The position numbers were made by a program, and so were the translations under genes. Shown here piece by piece: positions 49,526 through 61,708 of a stretch of DNA of 64,000 bases (its first letter is position 1; every line of letters starts with the position of its first letter). This DNA is from Tubulanus polymorphus (taxonomy: Eukaryota; Nemertea; Palaeonemertea; Tubulaniformes; Tubulanidae). The notes beneath the pieces were generated by a model, which was given only the letters and a program-made list of their open reading frames with translations, made no database searches and had not been told where the DNA came from. The stretch spans positions 6,590,001 to 6,654,000 of the forward strand of contig NC_134029.1 in the NCBI RefSeq assembly GCF_964204645.1, given 5' to 3'.

Positions 49526-50804
49526 TATATTATTACCACTAGTTAGAAAATGGTCCAAAACGGAAAATGGCTCCATAAATGGCTCCGTATTTGGAATGGG
49601 CCAGATCAGAATTTGGGTTCACACACACACGCATAGCTAAATTGGCCACAGATATGGTAGTTACCACTGGCCTCGAAAGATGTTACCATGAGTATTTTAC
49701 CCGGAGGTTTATACCTAAATAGTAGATTTATGAGTCGCTGGCTATTATCTTTTCAAAAGATTTTGACGACTGCACTTTATCATATATATCTGGACACATC
49801 AATCTATAATGGCAAATTCTAGGACATTTTCAAAACAATTGAACAGCTACTGTTGAGCAACACACGCAATAGACAGATAGGCCCATTAAGATGGATAATT
49901 TTCCGTTAGCCTTACATATCATTTTTTAGGCAATAGAGAAATTACATGCTATCTGAAAACTATACTAATCAGCTTGATGACGAATATTGGTGATGCGTGC
50001 ATGCATTACAATTGAATTCATACCGAAGATTACGATTTATAACGGACCTGGTACCAGTTTCTGTCCACACACACAGAATTTAGTCCGTTCCAATTTTACC
50101 AGTCAAAAATAGAATGAACAAATTTGGAACGGACTTTTTGCAAGTGTGAACGCTTTGGTCAGGTCCAAATTGGAACTGGTCAAATTAAGACCGGTCTAAA
50201 TAATGTCGTGTGAAAGGGCCTATTGGCACCTAATAATATTAATAATGTGTCATGGAGTAACATATGCTTAAACAATTATTATTTTCCAAAAACTAAGATA
50301 AGCAACTAACTACAATAGCCGAAGCCCACAGCCAAAAACGTTTTTGATTTTATGAAAACTCAAAACCTTAATAATAATTCTAAAAATAGATACCTTCATA
50401 AAAGATACAGGAAAGCGGAGGACCTTCATTATTGCTTTCTATCCTGGTGTAAACCTATAGTCTATAAAGCGCGTTTGTGACTAATTTTTTACTAAATAGA
50501 ATTTTTCTCGTGTTCGCGCGACAAATACCAACACAACTAAATGTTCTCAATTCGCAAAACTGTTCGCTATAGACGTTACAACATAGTCTAGCTATTGCCG
50601 CACCTGCCTTAGATATGAATTGCTCAGTCTCATCAATTTCAAATAACCATCAAGTGCTACAGATGTCAAATCCATGCAGATGTTTTGTTGAACCGTGATG
50701 AAACGGTTCATAATTTTAAATTAGCCAACAGAGTGGATCGATGATGAGTTAAACCATGGACTCTGTCCATGGTTAAACAATGGACTTTCGTTTTATGCTA
50801 GGTT

Positions 50805-50848
50805 CACACACGCACACGCACACGCACACGCACACGCACACACACACA
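50805..50848. repeat. (CACACG)n microsatellite
   Basis: Six-base CACACG repeats grade into CA repeats. Confidence 0.95.
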
Positions 50849-51979
50849 GGATTTTTCATCGAGGAATTGAGCAACTCACAGTCGAGCACTTACTATTTTG
50901 AAGTGAGTCACGTGTGTGAACGAAAAAGTTGCTCGATTTTCCTCGACACAACTCGACTAGTTGAGAGGAGTCGAGAGAAATCTAACCAATCAACATGCAG
51001 TATTTTCGCGCGCATCTTAATAGTCTTCCTTTCTGGTAAGAGAGGGCAATATATTTGTACGATTTCGAGTCCATGGTTTAACGAACAGTGAATTCGTCAC
51101 TTTGTTGACTGACAAGCCAACTGTAATTTCTAAAACTGTAATGGTTAATTTCGGTTTCCAAAGACAAGAGTGAATGAACAAGCTCAATTGCGGGGTAAAA
51201 CCACAATATGACGAACGAACAACAATCAGAAAAGAATTCACATTTCGACATAATAGATCAGGGACGTCTCACAAGGATCTTTCGAAAGGGAGGTCAGAAT
51301 TAATACGGAACTATACGCCATACTTTGCACCATATCAGCCGAATGCTGAAAGCAAACAAGCATGTACTTGAAACGAGAATTTCTAAAATGATTATAATTT
51401 TTGAAATTCGAAGGTTTAGAGGGGTGTTTTCGGGACCTTTTTAACACGTTCGCTGCCGGCTACGAATTTATTCGCACTTCCGTTTTTTTTTCATCAGTTC
51501 CGCTACAAATATATTCGTAGCCGATGTATCAATCATCAGACCTACCGGTAGGCCCTATACATTATATCGTAACAGTTCTTACAGCGTAAAAACTAGGCCT
51601 AGAGCCAGGCAGGAAGAGGATAGTGGTAGGTTAAACAGTACTTATCAAATAGCCCACAACGTTATAGAATTTAGATTTTCATATTGCTAAGTTTCTAAGC
51701 ATATGGGCTTGCTGACATTTGGTGATTAGAGACTAGTACGGTCTGGTGTTACAGCTGAGGGATATGATGAATCTTTTAATGAAGTAACATGACCTATCGA
51801 AGAGATATGAAGTCATGCTTTTGTATTGTAAACCAGGAAATGAATGAATAATACATTGCGCAACGGGAAACGATTAAAAATGGAATCGAAATTCACGATT
51901 CTACGAAGTAGCGAACTCTACAAATCAGCCCATGAATATGAAGTTTTTAATCTTTGCTATCCCAGGTACCGATCTAAGC

Positions 51980-52170
51980 TAGTTGTCAAATAAACACTAT
52001 AATCCGTGTAAACTGTAGATAAATGAAGAAATCCCACACTTCGAATTTAAAATTATACGATCAAATTTTCCACCTGATGATGGCTGTTACTCAACAACCG
52101 AAACGTTGTGGTTTCGTAATAATAAATTTGATCGTATAATTTCAAATTCGAAGTGTGGGATTTCTTCATT
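51980..52170 (+). mobile_element. Penelope/retrozyme-like mini-element with target-site duplication
   Basis: The insertion is flanked by identical 13-bp duplications TACCGATCTAAGC (51967-51979 and 52171-52183). It contains inverted arms of 49 bp (52020-52068 and 52124-52172) with one mismatch. Between the arms is CTGATGA, then a stem-loop (GGCTGTT/AACAACC), then GAAAC. This is the core order of a type I hammerhead ribozyme, here closed by CCAC/GTGG. Such motifs are known from the terminal repeats of Penelope-like elements and from small non-autonomous retrozymes. It has no coding capacity. A U bulge after CTGATGA, a C-A mismatch in stem II and a minimal stem III leave activity doubtful. Confidence 0.6.
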
Positions 52171-53279
52171 TACCGATCTAAGCACTTGTGCGATAGCCCG
52201 CGACAAGTATACTCTCATCAGGTCAAGTAGGTCATCATTATCACTTGTCCCCCGGGCTAGTGCAATTTCATGCCACAAAGCTTTTTTTCCCACTCGATAC
52301 AACGGATGATAGTGCCCCCAATTTATATAGACTGCCAATGTAGGGCAAGTAGCTTTTGGAGGGGGCAAGCAAAATTTCAGATATGCTGGCCCCCCCGGGC
52401 AAGTGGCTTTCATTGCTCAGATCTAACTCTGCTATCCTAATGTGGTTGGTGTCAGGTCAAAACGTCCTCGCAGACCCGGTCAAATCGTCCTCATTCTTGG
52501 TATTTCGTCGCGCGAAAACACGCAGTATAGTCCAAGCCAACGTTTACTACCAATAGAACAAGGAAACACTATAACCGACACAAAATTTCAAAATCAAGCC
52601 TTCCTAATGTGTTTGATATTCAGACTAATTAGTTTAGAAAATTTTGAAAAATCCTCGAAAAAATGGTGGAATTTGAAAGCGTTTGAGCAATGGTTTCAGT
52701 ACAAATTATGACAGCCTACTGAGTCATAGTGCCGCAGCAAGGATTTTAATGGTACCCCCACAATTGATTTGCCGAAACTTAGCAGGTCATCTATCAAACA
52801 TTAGTCATTATGATTTACAATCCGTCATAGTACTGGTTTTGGGAATTTTTTGACACAGATTGGGAAAAATTCAGATAATTTTGATTGGGAAAATGACCGT
52901 TTACTGGACTCATATAGGCCAATGGCCTTGCGGAATGCCTGTAGCCTACCCGAACGAAAAATAGGGCTCATAACAAATATCTTCACTGAGAACCTTAGTG
53001 CCAGTGGCATCGCTATCGCGACGCGAGCTCTTTAGTACACGCAGTATACGGAGTTCCGCGCTACTGTTAGTTCTGATTCTGAGGCAGCAAAGCAACAATC
53101 TGAGTCAAGCACTGCCAACACCTGCTGAACTGCTGGGATGATACATGTGTTGTGAAAAGACATTAAGGGGTGACTCTTAGCCACCCTATTCACCCCCCAG
53201 CTTCACCCAGTCCTGGCAGCGGTTGTCTCCACGGTCTGTCGCTGAGATCTTAGTGTGACCAATCTGCGGTGCAGACACT

Positions 53280-53492
53280 AAAGCCCCATCACACGAGCAT
53301 TTTTGCACCAGACAAATGATTGCGTTTGAATTGCGACTGGCACTGGAAATGATCCACTTCGCTTTATTTGAGCATTGAGCAGGTTTGCGTGTGAACGCGC
53401 TCTCTAATTAAGCACGGGCCAAATTGTGCCCGAGCCTGTTCAGTGCCAATTTGGCCCCGGCCAAATCCTCCGGCCGTGTGATCGCGGCTTAA
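53280..53492. mobile_element. MITE (TAAAGCC..ATCACACG ends)
   Basis: The left end TAAAGCCCCATCACACGAG and the right end, inverted, TTAAGCCGCGATCACACGG bound a 213-bp body with GGCCAAATTG/CAATTTGGCC motifs. Confidence 0.65.
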
Positions 53493-53557
53493 GGTTCTTG
53501 GCAAACCCCCAGCTAGATCTGCCTCGCCTGATAACTAATAAAAAAAAAAATTACCTA

Positions 53558-53660
53558 ATCAGTTACCTAATCGTTGGTGGTAAGCTTTTATAATCGGATG
53601 AGCTTAATACCCAGGCCAATGTGAAAATATCCGATCAAACCAGTCAGGTTACTGACTTTT
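53558..53660. repeat. Dispersed repeat pair with 40408-40500
   Basis: See the partner entry. This copy has small insertions and substitutions, including GGATGAGCTTAATACCC in place of GGATGGGCTTATACC. Confidence 0.6.
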
Positions 53661-54404
53661 AGTTGAAATAGACATTAGGCTACTATCTTTTTTTGAAAGA
53701 AAGGTCACTCACCGTTTATGGCGTTTACGGCGGTTAGGCAGGCACACTTAGTCTAAGGATAAGGCCGAGAAATCGTCGGCGAGTTGTTGGTAGTTGTAGT
53801 ATAAGTGTAGCCTTTCGTTTTAAGAGCTGGTTTTTCCACCATTAGACAGTATACATACTCTCGGTTCTATCCTCTCGTTGCAGGCCTTTAAACCGGCGGC
53901 GGCGGCGGCTTGTAGGGCTAAACAGCGTCACAAACATAGACCGGTTACACACGTATAATAAACATTTGACGATTTGTATAACAAACCGACCCGGTAGTAT
54001 ACATTCAGAATTCCAACGCTTATTCACCGCACCGACAGTGTATATGTAGCTCTATATAGCACCAGCATGCAGTATAAAAACCTCGTCGTGCATAAACTCG
54101 CCTCTCTCCATTACACGCACACTGTGTTATAGTTCAGATCAAATTTATCACCATGGAAACTGTTGATGAAACCGGAGCATTCAGACTCAAAAATTACCAG
54201 CAGCATCACTAAAGCCCCGACAACAACATCAGTTATTGACTGAACTACATTCAGAGGCGGATCCAGAATTTAAATTTAGATTCTGCTAATTTCAATTTCT
54301 GACGGTAAATTTCAAATCTTTCCCTTTCTGGAAGGGGGAAAAGACAGAATGCAAGAAGTGGGAATAAAATTTCATTAATTTCATTGATATGGAGGGGGCC
54401 ACCA

Positions 54405-54711
54405 AGCCTTTTTATGCCCATTTTTTTTCAAAATGGAAGAAAACAGGAAAAAATAAAAATTCCATCATTCCAGTTTTTTTTCACACTCTGCGAATAAAAA
54501 AGGAGTGAAAATAAATCGATTCAAATGATAGGATCAAGAAAGAAAACGAATTTTCACAAATTGCTGGATTGAAGTTCAGATGGATCATAACAAGAAAAAT
54601 TTTTTTGGGGGAACAATGGCAATGAAAAACACAAAGTACTAGAAAATTATCTTTTCAATTTGATGAATTAAGGTAGTGGATCAGTGTACTTTACATGTCA
54701 TTGAAAAGCCT
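54405..54711. mobile_element. AGGCCT-ended MITE, copy 3
   Basis: This is a diverged member with ends AGCCTTTTTATG and, inverted, AGGCTTTTCAATG. It shares internal AACAGGAAAAAAT and GATTGAA blocks with copies 1 and 2. A lone CAGAGGCGGATCCAG end lies just upstream at 54251. Confidence 0.55.
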
Positions 54712-54953
54712 AAATGCAGATGTTGGTTAAACATCCTATAAACCATATGTATTGATAGGCTATCTGTGTAAAATGTATTTTTTCTGTTAAATGCGTACTT
54801 CATCTAAATGTTTCCCTTTTTAGGGCCTATTCATAAAAAAAGATGTTTTCATGTTCATCGCTTTTATATCATGTCAATGTCTGAATAAAGTTTAATCAGA
54901 TTTGAAAACAAAATACATGTACCAAGCAATAACTTCTTAAGATAAATAAGAGA

Positions 54954-54959
54954 TTTATT
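54954..54959 (-). promoter_or_regulatory. Poly(A) signal of NBAS
   Basis: AATAAA on the minus strand lies about 48 bases past the NBAS stop codon at 55007. This gives a short but ordinary 3' UTR. Confidence 0.65.
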
Positions 54960-55006
54960 GAGCAAACATAACTTAACAATGACACAAAAAGCTAGCTAAC
55001 ATAGAA

Positions 55007-58000
55007 TCATTGTTTTAACCATTTTGAAAATATTGCCAAAGCTGCATCAAATGTTCGTAAACTAGAGTGCGTGCCTCTTTGAAGTAGCAATAAAGACCCG
55101 CTTTCTGCGACGAATCCGGCTGAGTGCAGTTGTTTAGCTATTTCATCTGTGTTGATGTACTCATGTGGCTGGTCGATGCTCACTTGTCGACTGACTAGAT
55201 ATTCTATAACTTTGGGATAGTAATGCGAACGCACAGTACTCGGCGTTAAGCGACATTTTAGTAGCAGTTCCATGAACTCTTCACTATCATCGAGCACCTG
55301 TTGGACAGAAAAAGTAGAGCAGTAAAGCAACAATAAGTACGGTATTCGTCAACTCAATTTAAGAGGTTTACAAAGAAAATATGTTTACGAAAAATACATT
55401 CAAAATATGTCACTTGGCAAAAATTTGTGTGAACAATTTTATGAATTGATGACTATGCACCCTAAACAATGCGATCAACATCATACGTACGGCTTTATGA
55501 GACTGGAGTTCAGAAATGGCTAGTTCATACAGTTCACTGTAACCACTGTGAAGCACAACTTTAATAGCACATACTGACTGGTCACTTTCTTTCAATAGAG
55601 TAAATAATTGTCGGATGCACTGAAATATAGAATCATTGCTAAAATTATTTTCAGAAAACGTTCGATACATATACATGACCGTAAACAAAATGATTTTGTA
55701 TAAGTAAAGGCTAAAAAAATTGATACGTTGTTTCTCATATCTGCTAAACTTAAAAGTTGACCCAGCCAGCCACCTATCTAACCTGTACATTAAAAAAAAA
55801 TCTTGACCAGGCTAACAAAAACAGACCAGGCAGCTATAGATATGCACCGATTACAAATTCTACTGCAGTTTTCTTAAGTGACCATGCTGATCAGGAGCAA
55901 TAAGGTATCATTTTCTCTAAGCCTAATTCTGTGTCATTTCTTTCACTGAGAATCTTATTGCAGTGAAATACCATATCCTCACCTGACTAGATAAAGCTGA
56001 CGTAGGCTGCAACGATATGACATTTTCGAGCACGGATTTTCCAGATTCGGGATACTTCTTTACCATCTCCGACAGGACCAAACACCATGGATTTACATCG
56101 GGATTACTAAAAGAAAAATTAGAATTAACAATATAACGTGAAGCTGCCAACAAGAGATAGCTATTACTTATTATCACTAATACCGAAAATACATCCTTTT
56201 TATGTATTTTTGCTAATACACCTCTACAATGGTAGGTTATTTCCGTCACCTTCAATTGCCATTTTTCTATAACGTGAACGATAATGGGAATTTTTTATCC
56301 AGTATTTGTCCTCAACAATGTGCTTCTCAACATTGGTATCTAGGGTATAGTACAATAACACTTCACTCAAGAGAGGGGTAAACTATCCAAGGTCAACTGC
56401 CTATGTAATGTCAAGTAGTCCGATACCTATCTTATAAAATGAACATATACATTTTGTACAATGTTTCTTTTCTGTATTGAAGAGTGTGTAGACAAACAAA
56501 TTCTGCAACCTGTGACAAGCCACCTGAACATGAACCATAAGCCATAATGTTTACCTACATACGAGCCCACTTTATCTGGCCAAAGGATCATGATAAGAGA
56601 TCTTTCATCAACGTCCGTGGTGGACTCTTTAAGTTAGGAAAACTCTGTATCGTTGGAAAGTTGAAAGTTAACACAAAAGGTTTAAACAGATTCGTCAGAA
56701 ATGGAATTCATTCATAAGCCCAAATTTTGATTCTCGATTTTTAGATAATCTGGATTAATCTTGTCCAAAAATCCAATTAATGGGAATAAAGGGAGCTAGA
56801 ATATTTTGCAATTATAGATACTTGTACATGTATTGACAAATACTCACATTCTTCACAATCAGAACAGAAATGAAGAATAAAAGAGATTTATTGGCATATT
56901 GTAAACATCTTAGCTTAATGTCGAACTTTTTGAGTGCATACATTTTATAGATCGCCTGAAAAAAACATGAACTTTAAAACCATGAATCGAAATTTTCATA
57001 ACCCACCTCGCTTCAGCAGATTTCAAAGCAGGCCATACAGAAAGTAGATTGCACAATGAGAGTAAATGTTTCATGCTCGTAGATTCGGAGAGTAACTTCT
57101 CGAATATTCGCTGTCTGTTGTCATCGGACTGTACCTCCGACTCGGTGACCCGGACGTTCGTCCAGGAATCGTTCACGATAGCCTCGCTTCGATAGTAAAC
57201 CAGCAGCGATGAATCTGCCTCCTCCAACAGGAACGCCTGTCAATCAGAGAAACACGAAACACGTTAGTTCATCCTTGGAATGGTGATAGGGTGTAAAAAT
57301 CTGAGGAGGTGGGTCCAGGCTGCAGATTGTTTAACTTACAATGACAGCAAATACCTAGCTTAGATTAATTACTCATAGAAATACCAAATTTACCTGTTCC
57401 AATATTCTGAGTATTTCAAGTCGTGGTTGCACTGATATTTCACTGTCTGCAGAAAAAGGTCTCAGTATCGACATCACATCTTCTTGAGTCACTATATCAC
57501 CTCTGAATTCAAATGATAATTCACTTAATACAATCATCAAAATGAATAAGTAAATTTAGTACAGTGTGAACTAAAGATGTTCATAAATTGAGCGAAATGA
57601 GTGAAAAAACTCACCCGCATTTAATATGCTCAGCACACGATTCGACAATCTTCTTCAGGGCATGGACTGGAGCTGTTTCACCGAGTATTTCACTTCGTGG
57701 TTCAGGTTGCCTAATACAAGAGTATCAACAATTAGATACATAGTATCGCAAAAAGCCATAATTCAAAGCGGCTTGAAAGTTCACGTACCTGACTGACTGA
57801 ATGATATGATTAATAGCCTCTTGGAATACAGTTTTTGATGACCACCTATCGATAGGAGCCACATCCAGAATATCCTGTATCATATCTGGTGTCTGTCCAT
57901 CTATGACCATTGTCAACAGAAGATTGGATAACTGTAAATGAAGATCCAATTTGAGTCTACTTTGCTACTGGGTACTTCATGGTACAACGCAATTTCAATT

Positions 58001-61000
58001 GTCCAAAAATCGAATTCATTTTCAATCCAGCCATTGAAATAGATTTATTAGTGCAAAATGCACCCTGTTAATTTTGCAGAAATAGAACGTACTTTTTCAG
58101 GTTCAGAACGACTGGAATCGAACATGTCGGCGTAACCCTTGATAGTAGCATCCTCGGCATATCGCATGGCAATGATCGTATCCTGGGCTAAACGTTCAAG
58201 ATGCACCTGAGATCGAGTAAAATGTTCAGACGCCTCTTCCCATGTCATTTTCACCCTTCAAAAGGAATCGAGAACATTCAAAATACCCTAAACCTATATG
58301 GATCAAGCCAGTGCCGGTATTTTTTTTGGAAAAACTTACGGGTCCAGTTTTTTCTTTTTGCCGCCTTGTTTACAGTATTTGGTAGCTCTACGCAATATTT
58401 CAGCACGACACTCATCGGTCAGTGAGCGGGCTTCGGCGCTGAATGTCACCCCATCGATGAACAACACCATATCCTCGGGGAGTAGTCTCTGCTGCCACTC
58501 TGAACACGCTTCATATCTGTGGATCCATTCACCCTGGATATCAAGCACAAAAAGCTATTTCATGAATTTACAAGAGGCATTCATCTGTAGGTAAATGGCA
58601 AATCATCTTACCATGTTTTCTGGTCTTTTCTTAGCACGCTGATCGCCTTGCCAGAAAAATCTTTTTGCCCACAGCGCGTAAATACTGCTAGGCTTTAGAT
58701 GTCCACCGTTCTATAGTAAACAAGTATGAATGAAGAATTTGATTTGACCCGACTTGCTTTGTTTATTAGTAAAATATAGAAGAAATAATTGACCTTTTCC
58801 GAAAAATCCTCAAACCGGTAATTAGTTTTAATTTGTGGTTTCGTTCTCACCTGATCAGGAATCCTGTTGGCTAGTTTTGAAAGAACGCTAACATTGTTCC
58901 CCGTGACGCAATTTCCAAGTACAGTCAATGGATCGACAATTCCTTCCATCAAATTCTTGTAATTCAATCCTAGAATTCAAATCATTCAATAATGAGTACC
59001 TAATAATTAATAAATGTGCTCACCAGCTTTGAAGAATGTAACTTATAGATACAAGACCAATAATTTGTAATTTGTTTGACCAATAGTTTCCCTTCAAAAG
59101 GGGAGGCTAAAAATGTAACAAGCCATAGGCAACAATGGCTCTCAGGCTCATCAATCCGTCATTACTGATGTATGCATGAGGCACTCCGAAATTACCATGC
59201 GTCAGTTCCCATTGCATTTTGCATAGATATGTTGTATCTAGGGCCAATAGCTAGATTTTGTCAAGAAAACTTTTTGAAGACACACTGTCAGACAGACAGA
59301 GCAAAAATAAGGGTCTTGTAATGGAAGCCTGAGAACCAACAACACTTTTTACGATGCCTGGAAGAGTAACTAACCCGACGTGGCTGGCATTAATTTTCTC
59401 AGTATTTTAACATGACTATCTGGATCAATTCTTTCGTCATGTTCGTCGATATCCAGCAGTAATGTGTAGTAATACAGATGTCGAGACTGATCAGTACCGG
59501 AAATCGTCGGATACACGTACGTATTCATTCTTTCCCAGAACTTACGACCCTGGCTTTTCAACAAAGGCAAAATTTGTAGTTTCTTCACACGTGTGTCGAT
59601 TTCAGTTGTCGATAACCTGTTTGTTAGCGAGAAATAAGATTATGAAATACCCACAAATGTTGTTGTGCAATTGGGTATTCTTTCAGATTCATTTGCCAAT
59701 CAATTTAAAATAGATTATCATCTCAAAGCTTCTAAAATCGGACTTTTTGACACGTACCCGCTTTCTGAGAAAAGGAACTCAAGATGTGTCATGTACAGAT
59801 CCCATAAGGGTAACTCATATTTCTCAGCCAGAGAAACTGCTACTTTCATCACATTTTCATCAAGAGTCCTTAAAGAAAATGACATATTCGGTAAATATAT
59901 GGATTTAAATACGGCAGAATACCGGGTAAATGGAATTATTTATGTGTTAAGAACACTCACATAACAAGTCCAAGAATTGTTTCTTCTTTGTATTCATTAT
60001 CTTGAGTAAACCTAGCCACATCTACACCTGTCATACAAAGAATTACATAATCCAATGAATACTGAGAACGTATTGAAATGTCAGATTCTAGACCTTCTTA
60101 AACAATACAGACCTTTTCCTAATTTTTGTAGCGTCTGCGCTTGCAGAAAATCACTCAATAGATCGCTGTATTTGAGCAGTTCCACGCCGAGAAAATGCAT
60201 CTCTTTCGGTAATTTTTTCACTCCCTTTTTAACCAAAACGTGCACGATCTCCATCGGAAAATGACCGTACAATTTGTTCCAGCGAGGTTCGTTGAACGGT
60301 TTCAGTTTGTTGTAAACTTGCAGCGCGTAGAAATAAGCGGACAGCTCGAGAGTCAACTGGGTTCGCGGCAGCGAACTGAGACATTTTTCCGCTTCGGATA
60401 TTTCCGATAGAGCGAGCAGATATGCCAATGCTAGAGTCGTATCTTTGGCCATCGCATCACGAGCCAGTTGAAGTAGCACTGCAATATAATCAATGTGGCA
60501 TCAAGAGTAATATACATGTACTATATTCGAAAATGTACTATACAATACTATACAATTCAGACCGACTTCAAGTAGATTTAATACCTTCTGTAGCAGGGTT
60601 CTGACTTCCGCCTTCGGTTAAGGTTTCCTCTAATTTCGCAGTTCTTAGCAAAGCATGGTTGGTATCATGTTCAATACTGGTACACTGGCCAGTCCTATAG
60701 TTCACTGAATCCTATAACACCGCAGACAGTATGAACTCAAATGGAATTAAAGCAGTGAAAACGTTCACAAGATCAACATTAGAGGTCTCTTTACCTGATC
60801 AAGATATGCGTTTTCCATTATATCATCATAGAACGGATGGCAAGCGAATAGCTCTAAACTTTTATTATTACGGGACTGATCATCGCTACCGCTTTCTCTA
60901 TCAACACGACTTGGGGTAAGATTACTCAGCGTGCTGCTCCACCAGTTTTTATCGCTTAGAGCCGAAAGCACAGTTCGCGTAGTTTCTGAAGTTGTCGACA

Positions 61001-61657
61001 GAAGTTCTTTGGTTTGTTGTAGTGCTCCGGCGGGTGACAGCACACTGGGTTTCGACACACAGCCACCGTCTGCTGAATCAGTCCCTTTCACTTCAGTTTG
61101 CAGACGTTCATACAACATCTGAATGATGTCGAATAAAATACAATCAATTCATTCAAATTCTTGAATTTCAAACAGGTAAAATACGCATATGCTTAGGTAT
61201 AAATAGACGACAGACCTGAGTTTCGAGAAGCGAACGAGCCCTTAAAATTGGTTCGATCATATCCGGTGTACAGTGAGTTACAGCGAATGACAGTAAATCA
61301 AATCTAGAAATATATTTCATAGTCGAAATAAACAACACTGACTTCATAAATACTGCTACCATATCGAAATGCTCAGATTCTTACTTAGGTTTGATTTCTT
61401 TGAAATCTGTGACTTCTGCTAGCTGTTTACATTCCTTCCAGATTGGAGCATAGCCGGCATCCATCAGTTTCATACAGACTTCAAGGGCAGTTTTATGATT
61501 TCCACCCTGCCATCAAATAATAGGAAGAATGATAGAGAACCACTATCTGGGTTGGAGGCAAATCCAAAATTGGACCATGGAATGAATTACGGAAGTAGTG
61601 ATCTTCTCTGATGATGAAGATAACTCAAAAATTCGAAACTGTCAGAATAGATTGTTA

Positions 61658-61708
<51 letters not shown>

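Noticed and set aside
50042-50222. MITE with GTCGTGTGAAAGGGCC end
   Set aside because: The two ends do not pair convincingly, though internal inverted blocks (GGAACGGAC and others) suggest an old element.
51442-51540. piggyBac-type end (TTAACACGTTCGCTGCCGG) with hairpin GGCTACGAAT/ATTCGTAGCC
   Set aside because: One end and a short inverted repeat are visible, but no matching opposite end was found, so I did not annotate an element.
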